In this document: piece after piece, positions 30,255 through 41,453 of the stretch
How the letters are laid out: each line of letters starts with the position of its first letter
How positions within the stretch are numbered: the stretch's first letter is position 1
DNA from: Symsagittifera roscoffensis
Taxonomy: Eukaryota; Xenacoelomorpha; Acoela; Convolutidae
Direction of reading: 5' to 3'
Assembly: GCF_963678635.1 (NCBI RefSeq)
Contig: NC_087066.1
Coordinates: 67,901,477-67,965,476 of the forward strand
DNA length: 64,000 nucleotides
Translations under genes and position numbers: made by a program
The notes under the pieces: model-generated
Database searches by the model: none
What the model saw: only the letters and a program-made list of their open reading frames with translations
What the model was told of the DNA's origin: nothing

Positions 30255-30518
30255 CAGACCTAGGCTCGGTCTCTCCCTTTCCGCTTAGTCAATTTCAATT
30301 ATCTTCTATGTCCAAAACTTCAACAAATCTGTCACTTCAAAGTTCTTGTGTGCATTTCCGGCATCTTAATCCAAGAAAGGGTTATATGCTATCCCCATTA
30401 CTCCAGATACATATTGGTATTCCCGCCGTCTGTTGGGTTTCGAGTAGTCTCCAGCCAAGACTAAATTGCGATGCACGTCATGCCCCTCTTCGAACTTCCT
30501 GTTGTAGAATCTCCGTAC

Positions 30519-31424
30519 TTAGTCAAGTTTCCCGTGGTTCTCTAGAGACTGTCTGGAGTCATCTTCCTTTTCGATTCCCGTACTCTGGTACACGTTCAGT
30601 ATGACCGTGGAAACTCTCCTCTCCATAGTTTTGCTCCCCATTGCCTTCTGATGACACATTTGGAAGGTATTGTTGGTCATCACTGACATTATCCACCTCA
30701 AGAAATAAGTGGCATCTTTTATTCTCGCTAGACTCAAACCGGAATGATCTCTAGCGATAGGCTGTACCAGCATCTGATAAATCTCTAGTTTCTTGCTGCC
30801 CAGCTTCAACTTATCGTTTGATGTCAACACTTCCAATTCAATTCCCGCCAGGCTACATGCTAACATCAGTTGCCCTGCCGTCCTGACGAAAGGGTTTGCC
30901 ATCAATGGCAACGCAGACGAGGGTGTTCTCATCGCCTCTTCGAAGTATTCCTGCAGCAGATTTTGCCAAGTTCGCTTCAGCTGGTTCCCCAACTCTAACT
31001 TGTTAATCTCGGCTTTTTGTTGGGTAGCCCAATTGCGACGTTTGCGGGACACTCCACAATCGAGTTTTTTCAGACAATCCTCCAATTCTTTCATGGTCTC
31101 CAGAGCCATCCACCAAGGTCGAGCGGTATTCCTTGTCGTTATTCTCTCAAGAGGATCGCTAGCTACCCGCTTCTGAGGTCGGTAGTCTTCCTCAGTTGTT
31201 GAGCTTGTCGAGACTTCCATCCCTTTTATCACCTCGGTTAGCTTCCTTGGTGCGGAGATGCCCTTGTAAGCTGCTGTTTTCCATCGTGCTAAAATCATGG
31301 GAGCCGTCTCCTTCAGATTCTTCTCAGAGACCGCATCCACCGAGGCACTACTCAACTCTTCTGTCTCTCTTCTCCTCTTCCGAGACCTTATCCCTCTACT
31401 TGGGGGCGTTGCCACTATCATCAC
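30519..31424 (-). pseudogene. ORF2 region 4, copy 2
   Basis: A 301-residue frame equal to copy 1 824-1615 and further. It has the basic cluster RSRKRRRETE, then WWMALETMKELEDCLKKLD, RKRRNWATQQKAEINKLELG, FEEAMRTPSSALPLMANPF and LARIKDATYFLRWIMSVM. It ends at GKLD before a stop; the copy 1 frame continues VRRFYNKKFEE there, and copy 2 also continues with further stops. Confidence 0.62.
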
Positions 31425-31500
31425 CGACTCGACTTCTTTATATGGTCCAGCCTCTCCAACTTTTGCCTCCCCCTTCTCGAGCCCTAAATATATTAGTTTT

Positions 31501-32814
31501 TTAAATCATATTACTAGTCTTGCTCTTATTTTTCCCTCCAATATTAATCATTCTATCATCAGTTTTTTTGTTTGGAGTAAAGCTGTCTCTACATGCGTCA
31601 TCTTTCATCTTCCGCTCTTCTTCCCTCAGCTTGATCAACTTGCTCAACAGCTCTTCTCTTGCTTTCTCATCCAGTCCGGTACCCATCAGGACAGATTCCC
31701 CGAACTTCTCCACCGTGTACCATAGCTCCTCTTTGAAGTCTTCCAGCGTAGTCTTGCTCTTCACTTTCTCATCGAACTCGCTCAAGAGTTCTCGCCACGC
31801 TTTCTCATCCAGAGCGTCCAGAAACATCCACTTGTTGCCTTCTAAAGCGTTCTTCTTGCTTTCCTCAGCGCTCAAAAGCTTCATCCCCATGCGGGAAGTC
31901 TCGCTCATCAAGGGCAATTCCAGGTCTTTGCGAGGGGGTGATGTCAGGGGTGGTGTGGCTGTGTTTGCCCAATCGTCTCCACTCAAGTCCTGCAGCAGTT
32001 CCTTTGTGGTGAAATCCCTCTCAGCTGGTTTCTGCTCAGGCGTATTCCCCACCTGCGTTTCTTCTCCTGCTGCACTGAGAGTCTCATCCATGCTCTCCCC
32101 TTCTTCTGATTCAGCTCGCCTTCTCTCAAGTGCGTCTCTAAACCTATTTTCCACGGGACCGCTTCTCTTGTCTCCAGGGGTGCCCACTGATAGGGTTGAG
32201 GGTGTAGCTGGGTCCTGCTTCTTGTATTCCGTGAGGGCTACATATAAGGAGCCTGCCGCATTTAGCTCCTTTTCCTCCTGCTTCATCTCCATTTGCTCCA
32301 GCCCGTAGGGTGCTCGATATTTCCTCGTGGCGAATTTCATTTCATCTTTCAAGACTTTGTGTCCTTCCTCCACGATCATTCTTCCATCGTCCCAAACCGG
32401 CAGCATATTCTCCAGCCTAGCCTGCTCAAGCGTCCTCAAGATATCCCTAACCTCGAACTTCGGGGGCAAGGAACCTCTCATCCTCTTCGCTTGGGTCGTC
32501 CACGAGTTTATTTTGATGTCGCATATAAGAAAATAAACTGCGTCTGTGTACTTAAGGAACAAGGGATCCCAACCGTCCGTGAATTCCTTCTGTTGCTTCT
32601 CCACCGTGACTCTCGCGTGTAGGGAGGGGACCACCAGCGGGCTATTCATCCCCAGTGTCATTCTTCTGACTATCGGAAACTCTGGGACAGTGGTGGGCAG
32701 AACTTCTCGCTCAAGTATCATCCCCTGCTCTCTCTTCACCAGGTCAAAATTTCCTTTCCATGCCGGGATTCTCAAAATCTCTTGCTTATCTGCTGCCAGG
32801 GGATTTAAATTCAA
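31501..32814 (-). pseudogene. ORF2 region 3, second half, copy 2
   Basis: A 437-residue frame matching copy 1 region 3 from NLNPLTAD onward: PEFPIVRRMTLGMNSPLVVP, INSWTTQAKRMRGS, KYRAPYGLEQMEM, TPGDKRSGPVE, and the helical end VLMGTGLDEKAREEL. It ends at SNMI and a TAA. Copy 1 reads SNMIKSTN at that point in the same frame, which shows that regions 3 and 4 belong to one ORF. Function unknown. Confidence 0.62.
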
Positions 32815-32844
32815 GAATTTGTGTTAGACCCCTCTATGGGACCC

Positions 32845-33758
32845 TCACGTTCCCCCTCCCATTCTGCACTGTAACTGTCGCTGGAAGTTGAATACCATCA
32901 GCTCGGGATCCTTCACTTTCCCGAAGAGCACCGTGTCGCTCATCCGTGCCCTCAACTCCTCCTGTCTGCACCAGTTCAGCGCTGTTCTGTCTAGGACACT
33001 TATTAAGCTCACGTGTGCCACTGAGTTTCGGTACGCCGCCACAAGCGGGTCAGTAAAGGCGTATGTCACTGCCGGCCCATAGATGCCACGACGTATGTCA
33101 CGACGTATGTCACGACCTCACCAAGTCCTCTGATCATCCCTAGTGGGTCAGATCTCATGGCTAGACACAGATCCGTCAACAGAGGCATGCCTCCATTCGC
33201 CTACTTCAATTCCTCCTTCGTCTTGGGATTTTTTTCTTCGCCTGTCAGGTGTCGATTCTGCAACGAGAGGTACTCCACCAACAGCGTCTTCAGTCCGGCC
33301 GTGCATTTGTACGAGTAGGTTTCCGTGCTGGGATGAGTCTTCCCCATCGACAGAGGCTCTCCATATTTCATCAATTGATGAAATGCTGTTAGTTCCCCGT
33401 GGGTCATGAGTACTAATGTCAAATACCCGTCAATTCTTAGTGTTTCCACACCTCTACTGAACATGTAGGCCGGACCCATGTTGAATAGATACCGGGGGTA
33501 GACCAAGTATAGGGCCAACAACTTATTTATGGGCATGTTCAGCAGTTCCTGCACGAACGCGTCGAAGATGGTATCTTTCGCATAGAACACTCTAGCCATG
33601 TACCTCTTCTCACAACAAGGGCTCAAGAACCTCAAGATCTCGTGGTTCTTCCTAGTCCTCAGATCACTCTTCGCGTGTTCACTCCAGAATCCCCTAACGG
33701 TGACTTCATTCGCTGCTGTGACAAATCTTCCTAATGTCATGTCTCTGTTCTTTGCCAC
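32845..33758 (-). pseudogene. ORF2 regions 2-3 junction, copy 2
   Basis: Frame 33758-33201 reads without a break across VYPRYLFNMGPAYMFSRGVE, the point where copy 1 has a TGA. This proves that the copy 1 616- and 620-residue frames are one. Frame 33069-32845 continues it (TYAFTDPLVAAYRNSVAH) after stops and a duplicated acgtatgtcacg run near 33092-33115. Confidence 0.68.
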
Positions 33759-33788
33759 TTCCAGCTGCCCCTCAAGAAACTCCCATAT

Positions 33789-34757
33789 CTACTTGATGAG
33801 GAGTGGTGCACTCTCCCGCGTCTTGTCTGTGGCATTCTCAAGCCTTGGTGTCAGAAACGGCCACCTGCCTCTCTCTTGCATCAGACGGTACGCCATCGCT
33901 TCCAATTGTTTCTCGGCCGCAGCCACTAGCTTTCTCTCGTTGTTTGGTCCCCTCGCCTTGCTGGTGGAGCTCGTGATTGTCAAATCCATGCCTTGAAACC
34001 AGAGGCTCGCTGTCAAGTGGTTTATTATCGGGTGATTATCCCTGATTTCTGGGTTGAATTTCAACTGCCGAGCAAGGTTCGAGATCTCAAGCTAGAGATC
34101 TCACGCGTTCCCTTCCGCTATCAAGATCAACATGGCATACACGAACTGTAAAGCGGGTGCCATACTCGCGTAGCCCGGGGACGTCGTGAACGCCACTCTT
34201 GTCCTGGGTCCGAATCTTGAATCCACCGATTCCTGCACCTCATTCATTGCAGCGAACAACGTCTGGATCGCTTCACAGATCTTCTTAGGCGTTGGCGCCT
34301 CCCCTTTCAGGTGCTCTAGTAATCCTGCCTCATGCAAGTGATCGTTCTCCGATTTGATCGCTACCACCAGGGTCAGCATCTGATTCAACTCCGCACCAGG
34401 CAGCAAATACACCAGGGTTTCTGGCCAAAACAGTTTCGGGGACGTCCTTTCAAAATCCAAGTCCGCCACGATAATTACTCTTGCCGCTCCCGGGTCTGAT
34501 CGATCATATACTGCCAATGTTTTCGCCAACTGCGAGCTCCCGCAATGTTTACCATATCTAGGCTCATCGGTTTACTTCGAACCATCGTTCGCGGCATCCG
34601 GGAGCCCCATGTGTCCCGGCTCAAGCAGCTTCTCCGCCACTCTTAACTGCGCGGGCGTTGCCACCCTGATTCGGGCTATACTTGTTCGATGTTTGGGAGG
34701 TTCCACTATGAGTCCCAGATTTCCAGACAACTGAGTGGCCTGTAGTTGATTGGTCAC
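33789..34757 (-). pseudogene. ORF2 middle region with the SGNH-like second domain, copy 2
   Basis: Pieces at 34757-34572, 34529-34101 and 34064-33789. They contain TSIARIRVATPAQLRV, ARVIIVADLDFE (copy 1 has AGSDFE), LLPGAELNQMLTLVVAIKSE, NDHLHEAGLLEHL, AFTTSPGYASM and LTASLWFQGMDL. The segment equivalent to copy 1 NLRLHK is deleted. The candidate serine position is not kept. Confidence 0.55.
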
Positions 34758-35452
34758 CTCACCGACTTCAGCGGGATCCCAGTCAAGTCAGCTGACTCCA
34801 TTGTCCTCGCCAAGTGTGCCTCGTGGGCCTTCAACCAATCTACACAGTGGTGTCGACTCAAGTCCTCGTGTGACACGTCCTTGAGCCCCAAGACCTCTGC
34901 CAATTCCTGTCTGCACTCCAAATCCTCCAGTTCCAACTCTTTTACTCTCTCCGAAAATCGCGTTTTACTCGCCTCTGCCGGTCTCCCCATCTTTTTGTTG
35001 TCCACCACCACCACCGAAGACACCAACGAACTCTGGGGCGTGGATGACTCCGCCTCCTCAGCCTCCATCGGTGTGGACCCTGGTTGTCTGGTCTGGCTGC
35101 TCCTCGATCTATCTCTCGAATCAACTCTCGCTCCCAGACGGCTGGATAGGGGTCTATGGGCAAAAAAAGGAGGTGTCGGAGGTGGAACAAAGGTAAACTG
35201 GGCCGTTTCCAGCAGGTCCGACTCTAGCAGGTTTATGTGCCTTTGGAAGACACCATTCAGCCAGTCCGTTCCCTTGGGCGTATCAAAGTGGATGCCGTCC
35301 GAGGATGCATCGTGCGGAAGGGAGCGTTCCATCAGGTCGGCCACATCTAGCAACCTCACGGGGAGCACGCTTCTTTGCTGAATCTGCCTGATTTCTTCGT
35401 TGATATTTCGCACCTTCTCATTCATTTCCATCGCATGTTGGTCAAACTTCAT
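34754..35452 (-). pseudogene. SGNH hydrolase C-terminal blocks and linker of ORF2, copy 2
   Basis: A 232-residue frame starting inside the hydrolase: MKFDQHAMEMNEKVRNIN, VRLLDVADLM and the catalytic block SSDGIHFDTPKGTDWLNGVF. It then reads without a stop through a proline-rich linker (TFVPPPTPPFF) into SSRLGARVDSRD, the start of copy 1's 616-residue frame. This links the hydrolase and the following region in one protein. Confidence 0.75.
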
Positions 35453-35489
35453 GTTGTATGGGACCGTACATATGGTGAGTATTGGGGGA

Positions 35490-36545
35490 TCAAAACAAAT
35501 CCTCAGCTCCTTGAAGGATACAACTCATCTTCTCGTGCAACCTCATCACCTTCCTTGACTCTCCTCTAGACACGTCATTGGTCCCCATCATCAAATTGAC
35601 CGTAAACATCTTCACCATATCCAACATCTCCAGGGATGCCAACATCTGCGGCGTTCCAGCTCCAGAAAAACTCAAGACTCCAACCTGCCAGTGTGATTGG
35701 ATTCGCGTCAGCACCCGTATCAAACTGTCCCCTATGATCAAGTGAACCGCACCATCCGGTATTCTGGGTTGAGTGAAGTATTCAGCCCAGGTCGCGTCAT
35801 GGAAACAGTCCCTCCTGGCCCGCTCTGCTGCCATCCAGTCCATTCGGTTGTGCCTGTGGTATGCGCCATCCTTATTCTTCTTGTAGCTCGCGGTTGTCAC
35901 GCTCCTAACTGCATGGTCCCTCCAAGTAGGAGGTCGCTCTTCTCTCACCGAATCGTCACGGGCTTTGGACTGTAACCTATCCTGTAGTTCCATGAGACGT
36001 GATGAACTCGATACGGCCTGGCTACTACTTGTGGTTGAACTAAGGTTATATCCTCGGAGCGTGACCTCCATCAATGGCCGTATCGATTGCATATCCAGAC
36101 TGTGCACAGCGGGCAACGGTTCGGGTGGTATCCACACCTCCAGCCCCTCATTCATGTGCTCCTGGGCCGCCCGGTCTAAATTGAACCGGCCACTGGGCCT
36201 AGGGACCTCGTCCACCTCCATTCGCGACTCAGGTGTGGCGGCTAGTTCTGCCGTCCTTGTCATCTTCTCTTTCTGTCTCGCGAGCTCTCGTTGTCTTCTC
36301 TGAAGCTTCTCCATCTCCGACTTCAGCTGCTCACTATTCACTTCATTCTCGCGGACCCTCTGCTCCTGCTGGTACTCTGCCCTGATCATGTTGAGATCAC
36401 GCCTCGCCTGATCCCTCTCGAGGATTGCCTGATCTCTCTCCAGGTTTGCCTGGTCCCTCTCGAGTTTCACGCCATCCTTGTCAAGGCTCGCTTTGTCTCT
36501 TTCCCTTTGTACCCTGTCTAGTTCCCTCTTTAAGCTACTGAGGTC
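35490..36545 (-). pseudogene. ORF2 coiled coil and SGNH catalytic serine block, copy 2
   Basis: Open from just after a TAG at 36546-36548 (ATG at 36470). Repeated LERDQ units form the coiled coil. Then comes RRDCFHDATWAEYF, and the intact SGNH start: VHLIIGDSLIRVLTRIQSHW, LSFSGAGTP and LMMGTNDVSRGE. So Ser, Gly and Asn blocks are all present in one frame. The frame is lost at SCILQ. Confidence 0.8.
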
Positions 36546-36548
36546 CGG

Positions 36549-36977
36549 CTATGCTTCCTCCGTCTGTGGAGATCGTATCATAGACAACAGCCTGCTCGTG
36601 GATTGGGCCGCGAATCCGCTGGCGGTCTGGCGGGGAGTGCAAAACTCTCCCGCGCCATACTCCGTGTCATTGCTTAAGCCAGGATTTCTCCCCAAGTCGA
36701 ATGCCCTCACGCCTCTATCCACGTTCCAGGACAACCATCTAGTCTGCTCCTGATTGGATATCCCCTCCGTCGTGTAGCCAACCATCAAGACAGCTTCTGT
36801 CGCTGATTCCCTGCGTTCACCCTGCGCCTCTAACTGCAGGATGGCGTTCAACGTCACCGCCATCCTCTCATCGACTTGGGTGTAGTCCAGATCCCTCAAG
36901 CGTTTGTATAGTTCATCGAGCGTAGGTCTCTTGAGTGCTGCAGGCATAGATTTCCAAAAGCGATCCGCCATTGTCAC
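36549..36977 (-). pseudogene. ORF2 N-terminus, copy 2
   Basis: A 142-residue frame starting MTMADRFWKSMPAALKRPTL. This is the conserved ORF2 start (LDELYKRLRDLDYTQVDERM, MVGYTTEGISNQEQTRWLSW). It stops at a TAG where copy 1 has TAT (AYPDL). No known family. Confidence 0.68.
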
Positions 36978-37467
36978 AATCTTCAGATGATCTCACGTGT
37001 CAACCAACTTGAGAATTACCTTATCCACAAACTTGAGAATTACCTTACCAACCAACTTGAGAATTACTTTACCAACCAACTTGAGAACTGTTTCCCTTCA
37101 ATGCTGCTGATCGTGAACTTGTTCAAGACATTGTTTCTTCTTTTAAATGAGTGCGGTTAGGTCGTCAACTCAATTTTGCAAATCAATCTGAAATTAAAAT
37201 GCAGTTTTTAGACCGAGATGTCCCGCACATAACCTAACCCCCCCTTTCATTGTGTTTAAAACACTATCCCACCAATTATTTACTAAAATGATTCAATAAG
37301 TGATTTTTAAGAGCATGCAAAATCATTTCATGTTTTAGCACCATTAACTCTCTAAGATTTAATTGTCATGCCAATTACATTAAAATCCGTCTAGCTGACT
37401 CGTGTCCCTTTGTACCTGACTCGTGCCCCTTTCTACCTGACTTGTACCCCCTTTGTCCGCTCGATAC
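36978..37467 (-). other. ORF1-ORF2 gap, copy 2
   Basis: 490 bp without a gene. It holds a candidate acceptor (37188-37199), the block 37312-37380 shared with copy 1, and four short direct repeats of accaacttgagaattac at 37010-37090. Confidence 0.7.
37188..37199 (-). promoter_or_regulatory. Candidate 3' splice site before ORF2, copy 2
   Basis: The minus strand reads TTTTAATTTCAG/ATTGAT, with the exon starting at 37187, about 210 bases before the ORF2 ATG. Position and sequence match copies 1 and 3. Confidence 0.5.
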
Positions 37468-37910
37468 TCAGGCGATACTCAAGTAATACTTCTTGTATAG
37501 TTGTACCGTTATCTCCGTTTCTGCAAAGACCACGTGTAGGATTGCGTACAATTCCCTAGGGTTCAACTTGCCCCTGTTTGGGTCATATACCGGCATGGAG
37601 ACCTCCATTATCCCTCTTTCGACCATGAAGTCCCTCAGCCTCGTTAGTGCCAATATCACGTGTTTGGGGTCTATCGTGTTCCTTTCGTTAACCCTTGTTA
37701 CCAAGAAGCACAGGTATTTGCCAGGAACTTGTGAAACTGAAGGAGGAAGCGCAGCCATTGCTCCCAGCCCCGGTCTCTGCCTAAATAGAAACTCCACATT
37801 CTGATACTCTCTCTTGAAGCCTCCAGTCTCGATTTGAAGCTCATATCTGCCGTTATGCAGATCGCGCTTGTCCTGTTTGACAAGATGAAGTCGCTGAGAT
37901 AAGTCCTACC
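37468..37910 (-). pseudogene. Macrodomain at the end of ORF1, copy 2
   Basis: Frame 37797-37468 (109 residues) holds FLFRQRPGLGAMAALPP, GKYLCFLVTRVNERNTID, MLALTRLRDFMVERG, VSMPVYDPNRGKL and ITVQLYKKYYL. The first strand and helix (SAICITADMSFKSRLEA) are in another frame (37883-37698) after a small deletion. About 180 bp upstream, coding the pre-domain region, are missing relative to copy 1. The YDPNRGKL loop is the same as in copy 1. Confidence 0.7.
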
Positions 37911-38051
37911 CCCACTCCCCGGACAAAAAAAATTTATCGACGTCCCCGTCGATGATGCCGAGTCTAAATTATCTGGTGGTATCTCGAGCGGCCTGTCTTC
38001 GTCTTCAAATGTTTCTCTGCTGAGACATCGACCTGTTGGATACTTTGCTCT

Positions 38052-38864
38052 TCATCTCCCATGTTCTTGAGATCGCGCATCCATTCCAGTATCCTTCCTG
38101 TTATCCCTCCTTTCTATTTCGCTCTGCTCCAGATCTGTTTCCTGTTCAGGTATCGAGTAATCCTCCTGCAAGTAGTGCTCACCGTCGTCATTGGCTACCA
38201 ACTCGCCCACATTCACTAACTCTTCGCTCATCTCATCAGGTTGTATTTTATCAATCAAGAAGTCATCCCCGTACCTGTTGTATCTCATGCCTGTCTGCTT
38301 GCGATAGCCAATCCTTGTTTCTGTTGTCCTCGGCAAGTCTGGTTACGTCCATTTCGGCACCTCACTCTGCTCCGGATCATTCCAATTTTCTTCCGCAAAG
38401 GACCCTGCATCTGAGTTTGCATCTATCTTCTCATTTTCATCCATGCTCACGCCATCGTCGCCATCATTCTTCTCTCTGGTGCCTTTCTCGTTCACTTCGC
38501 ATGCTGGCTCTACCAATAGGTACCCAAGTCCTTCCATGTTCTGCGGCACACACCAGTCTTCTGGAGATGGGACGTGAGGCTTCAGATTTTCACAGTGCGC
38601 TGTACGCCCTGTACACAAGCGGTAGAACCGTCCCTGCTGATGTACCTCCGTTATCATGAACGGTCCTCGCCATTCCCTCCGTAGCTTCTTCGTCCCCTTC
38701 GGAGGTATGACATTCTGGAACACCCAGACAGTTTGTCCCACTGCATACGGTTTCGCTTGAAGTATCTTTTCATCGTACTTCTTCCGCTGCCTCATTTGTG
38801 CTTGCGCCGTATTTCTTCTGCAGAGCTCGTTTAGTTCCTGTTGTCTCTTAACCGCTTCTTTCAC
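38052..38864 (-). pseudogene. pol: Integrase C-terminal GPY/F-type domain and Pol tail, copy 2
   Basis: Frame 38864-38343 has VGQTVWVFQNVIPPKGTKKL, REWRGPFMITEV and CEVNEKGTREKNDG. Frame 38336-38052 continues with RYNRYGDDFLIDKIQPDEMS past the point where copy 1 has a stop. It supports one uninterrupted Pol running toward the macrodomain. Confidence 0.82.
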
Positions 38865-38876
38865 TTAAGCTTGAGG

Positions 38877-39667
38877 CTACGTCCTTACCCCCTCGTATTC
38901 CGAATAAAAGAATGTTAGGGGCATCGCTCTTTCCCTGCCTGTCAACATCATGAAGGGACTGATTCCTGTTGTCGAATGTTGCGTGCTGTTATACGCCCCT
39001 ACCACTTGCGGCAGATACTTATCCCAGTCCGTCATATATCTCGAGCAATACACCCTGAGCATGTTCACCAGCGTTCTGTTCTGTCTCTCAACTAGTCCGC
39101 TAGTCTGAGGATGGTAAGTAGTTGAGTGTGCTTGATCAATGTGCGACCTCCTCATCAACTCTTTCGTTAAGTCCCCAACGAAGGATTTCCCGTTGTCTGA
39201 GTGAAATGTCAGCGGACAGCCATATCGTGATATCCAATGTGTTATCAAATGGTCACAAGTTTCCTCCGCTGAGGCTGTTTGACATGGTGCCGCTTCTGCC
39301 AATTTCGTGAAGTGGTCTATTGTGACCAGTATTTGATTATATCCCGAGTCTGTCATGCAGATCTTCTGATGGTCTATCTGCACAACTTAGTTAAACTCCG
39401 AGCTCTCTACGGACTTGAGTGGCGACTTCATCTTTCTTGGTTCTTTCACTTGTAAAAACGCCATTTATTCACCCACCTTTCACAAGCCTTTCTTAACCCT
39501 GGCCAGTCAAACCTGTGTAGTATCCTCTGTTGTACTTTGTCTATCCCCTGATGTCCCATCTGGTCGTGCGATCTGAATAACACCTCCGTCTGGTACAGCT
39601 GTGGTAGTATGATGAGGTTGTGCTTGTGTAGTATTTTCTCCTCATATTTTCTTCTGCAGGCTATCAC
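38877..39667 (-). pseudogene. pol: Integrase zinc and catalytic domains, copy 2
   Basis: Frame 39667-39446 has the first half of the zinc site (SHDQMGHQGIDK); the CXXC half is disrupted near 39460. Frame 39383-38877 has catalytic Asp in MQIDHQKICM, Asp in FHSDNGKSFVG and Glu in HPQTSGLVERQN, and reads TTGISPFMMLTGRERAMP without the deletion seen in copy 1. Confidence 0.87.
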
Positions 39668-39671
39668 ACCA

Positions 39672-40776
39672 TCAGCTGTGTGATAGAGTAAATCTTTTCT
39701 CTCCTTGTAGAACTAGCTCAAGATCTTGTAACTGTCTTCCTCCAGATCCCCTTTCTCTTTGACCCATGTCTGAATCCATTTGGAGAGATTGCTCGTCATT
39801 CTTCTGAGCCCGAATCAGATCTGACAGTCTGTATCTGGCTTTGACGTGTTCCTTCAATGCCATTATTTGACCATTCCTTTCTCCGGGACTGTAGATGTCA
39901 TCTTTCAGTTTGACACAAACTATTCTTCCTTTCATCAACAGGAAGATTTTCCTTTCATCATCAGGCACCAGGTTTGTTCTGACGTTTGAATTGCACGATA
40001 GCTCCCTGAACGGTTTCCTTGATACTGCAATTTTCTCAAGTTCTTCACCTCCGCAATCCTCTTGCTGATCCAAATTGTATGTTCCTGAGGAAGGGTCAGT
40101 TTGTAGTTCCCTGTCACTGTGCCTCATTTTCTCTTCTGCCAATATCATGCATAGACTATCCTGACCATTGCTGCTCTTCTCTGAGTCTTAATCCCATTCA
40201 TCGGACTCCCCGGACAATTTCTCTTCTTCAGCATTTTCTTTTGATGTAGCCCACTCCCCGGACGCTTGACCCAATCCAAGGTGTTAGGCCCCTTCATTAA
40301 ATGTCACCCTCTTCTTTCGAACCATGGTCCGCCTTAGTATCTTTTCCGGGATCTTCTCTACTAGTGACTGCACGACATCCTTGCCATCGAGTTGCTTTTC
40401 TTTCAACGGGTCCCTGCCATACGCTGTCTCATCTCTTCTCAGTATTGAGACGTCTGGTTCGTCTTCATCATTGGTCTGGGGAACGGGTCTATTGTCTGCT
40501 AATCTCTCAAGTAGTCTCCTCAGGTCCTCACCTATCTTTACACTTCCCGTCTCGAGCTGCTTGAGATCGTAACTTTTCGCCTTTAATGTTTCCCTCACTA
40601 TTTTTGACTTGAGCATTACTTCCATTGGTATCCCTCAGTTTTTCTTCAAGATTGTTTTCAAGCTCTTCAAGATTGTCTTCAAGCTCTTCTGGCAATTCGG
40701 GATGATCCTCTATTGGTTTTCCTGACTTGTCGAGCCATCTCGTGAGTGGTAGGCTGTCGTATATTTCTTTGTCCAT
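39672..40776 (-). pseudogene. pol: RNase H-integrase acidic spacer, copy 2
   Basis: Frames 40776-40528, 40625-40284 and 40148-39672. They include KEIYDSLPLTRWLDKSGKPI, LEDNLEELENNLEEKL (a local duplication not in copy 1), RRTMVRKKRVTFNE and TNLVPDDERKI running on into VCVKLKDDIYSPGERNGQIM. The last shows continuity into integrase. Two TCCGGGGAG words lie at 40205-40214 and 40253-40262. Confidence 0.72.
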
Positions 40777-41453
40777 AAGGAGAAGCCATCTTTGATTTCC
40801 GGTTTATCCGCCTCCCTTTGTTCCTGCCTTTCGTAGAATTCCGTCTTCTTAATCAAGCTATCGGAATTTTGATGTTTGTCCCTTTTTCTGTGTTCGATGA
40901 TCATATTGTAGCCATCCAAGCGAACTATCCATTTCCCAATGTAGCTCTGATCCATTGAGTACGTTTTCAACCAGCTTAGTGCTCTATTGTCGACCTGTAA
41001 CTTGAATGGTTCGCTACATAGGTACGCCCTGTATTTCTCAACAAATGTTACTACCGCAAGCATTTCTGCCTTGGGCGCGGCCTACTTCATTTCTGTATCA
41101 CTCAAGACTTTGCTCCCGTATGCTATTGGTCTCAAGACTGTCTTCCCGTTCCATTCCTGCTCTTGATGGAGTATGCGCGAGATCGTTACCACTGACGCAT
41201 CAGTATCCAGCATGTACATCCCTTTTTCCGCCGGCATACCTAGCACCGGTGCTTCACACAACTCCTTATTTATTCTCTGGAATGACTCCTCCGCTGCGTT
41301 GTTCCACATGAACTTCTTGCCCTTGTGCCTCATGAGCTGTTGCATCGGGTACACTTTGTCCGCATAGCCCTTAATAAATTCCCTGTAATAATTTGCGAAA
41401 CCCAAGAAACTCATCAGATGATGTTCCGTTTTCGGTGATTTCCAAGTCAGCAC
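40710..41453 (-). pseudogene. pol: RNase H, copy 2
   Basis: Frame 41453-41082 reads KTEHHLMSFLGFANYYREF across the RT-RNase H joint that is shifted in copy 1, then MLDTDASVVTISRIL with the first catalytic Asp. Frame 41063-40710 has QVDNRALSWLKTYSMDQ; in the HQNSDSLIK block the last catalytic Asp is kept. Confidence 0.85.
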
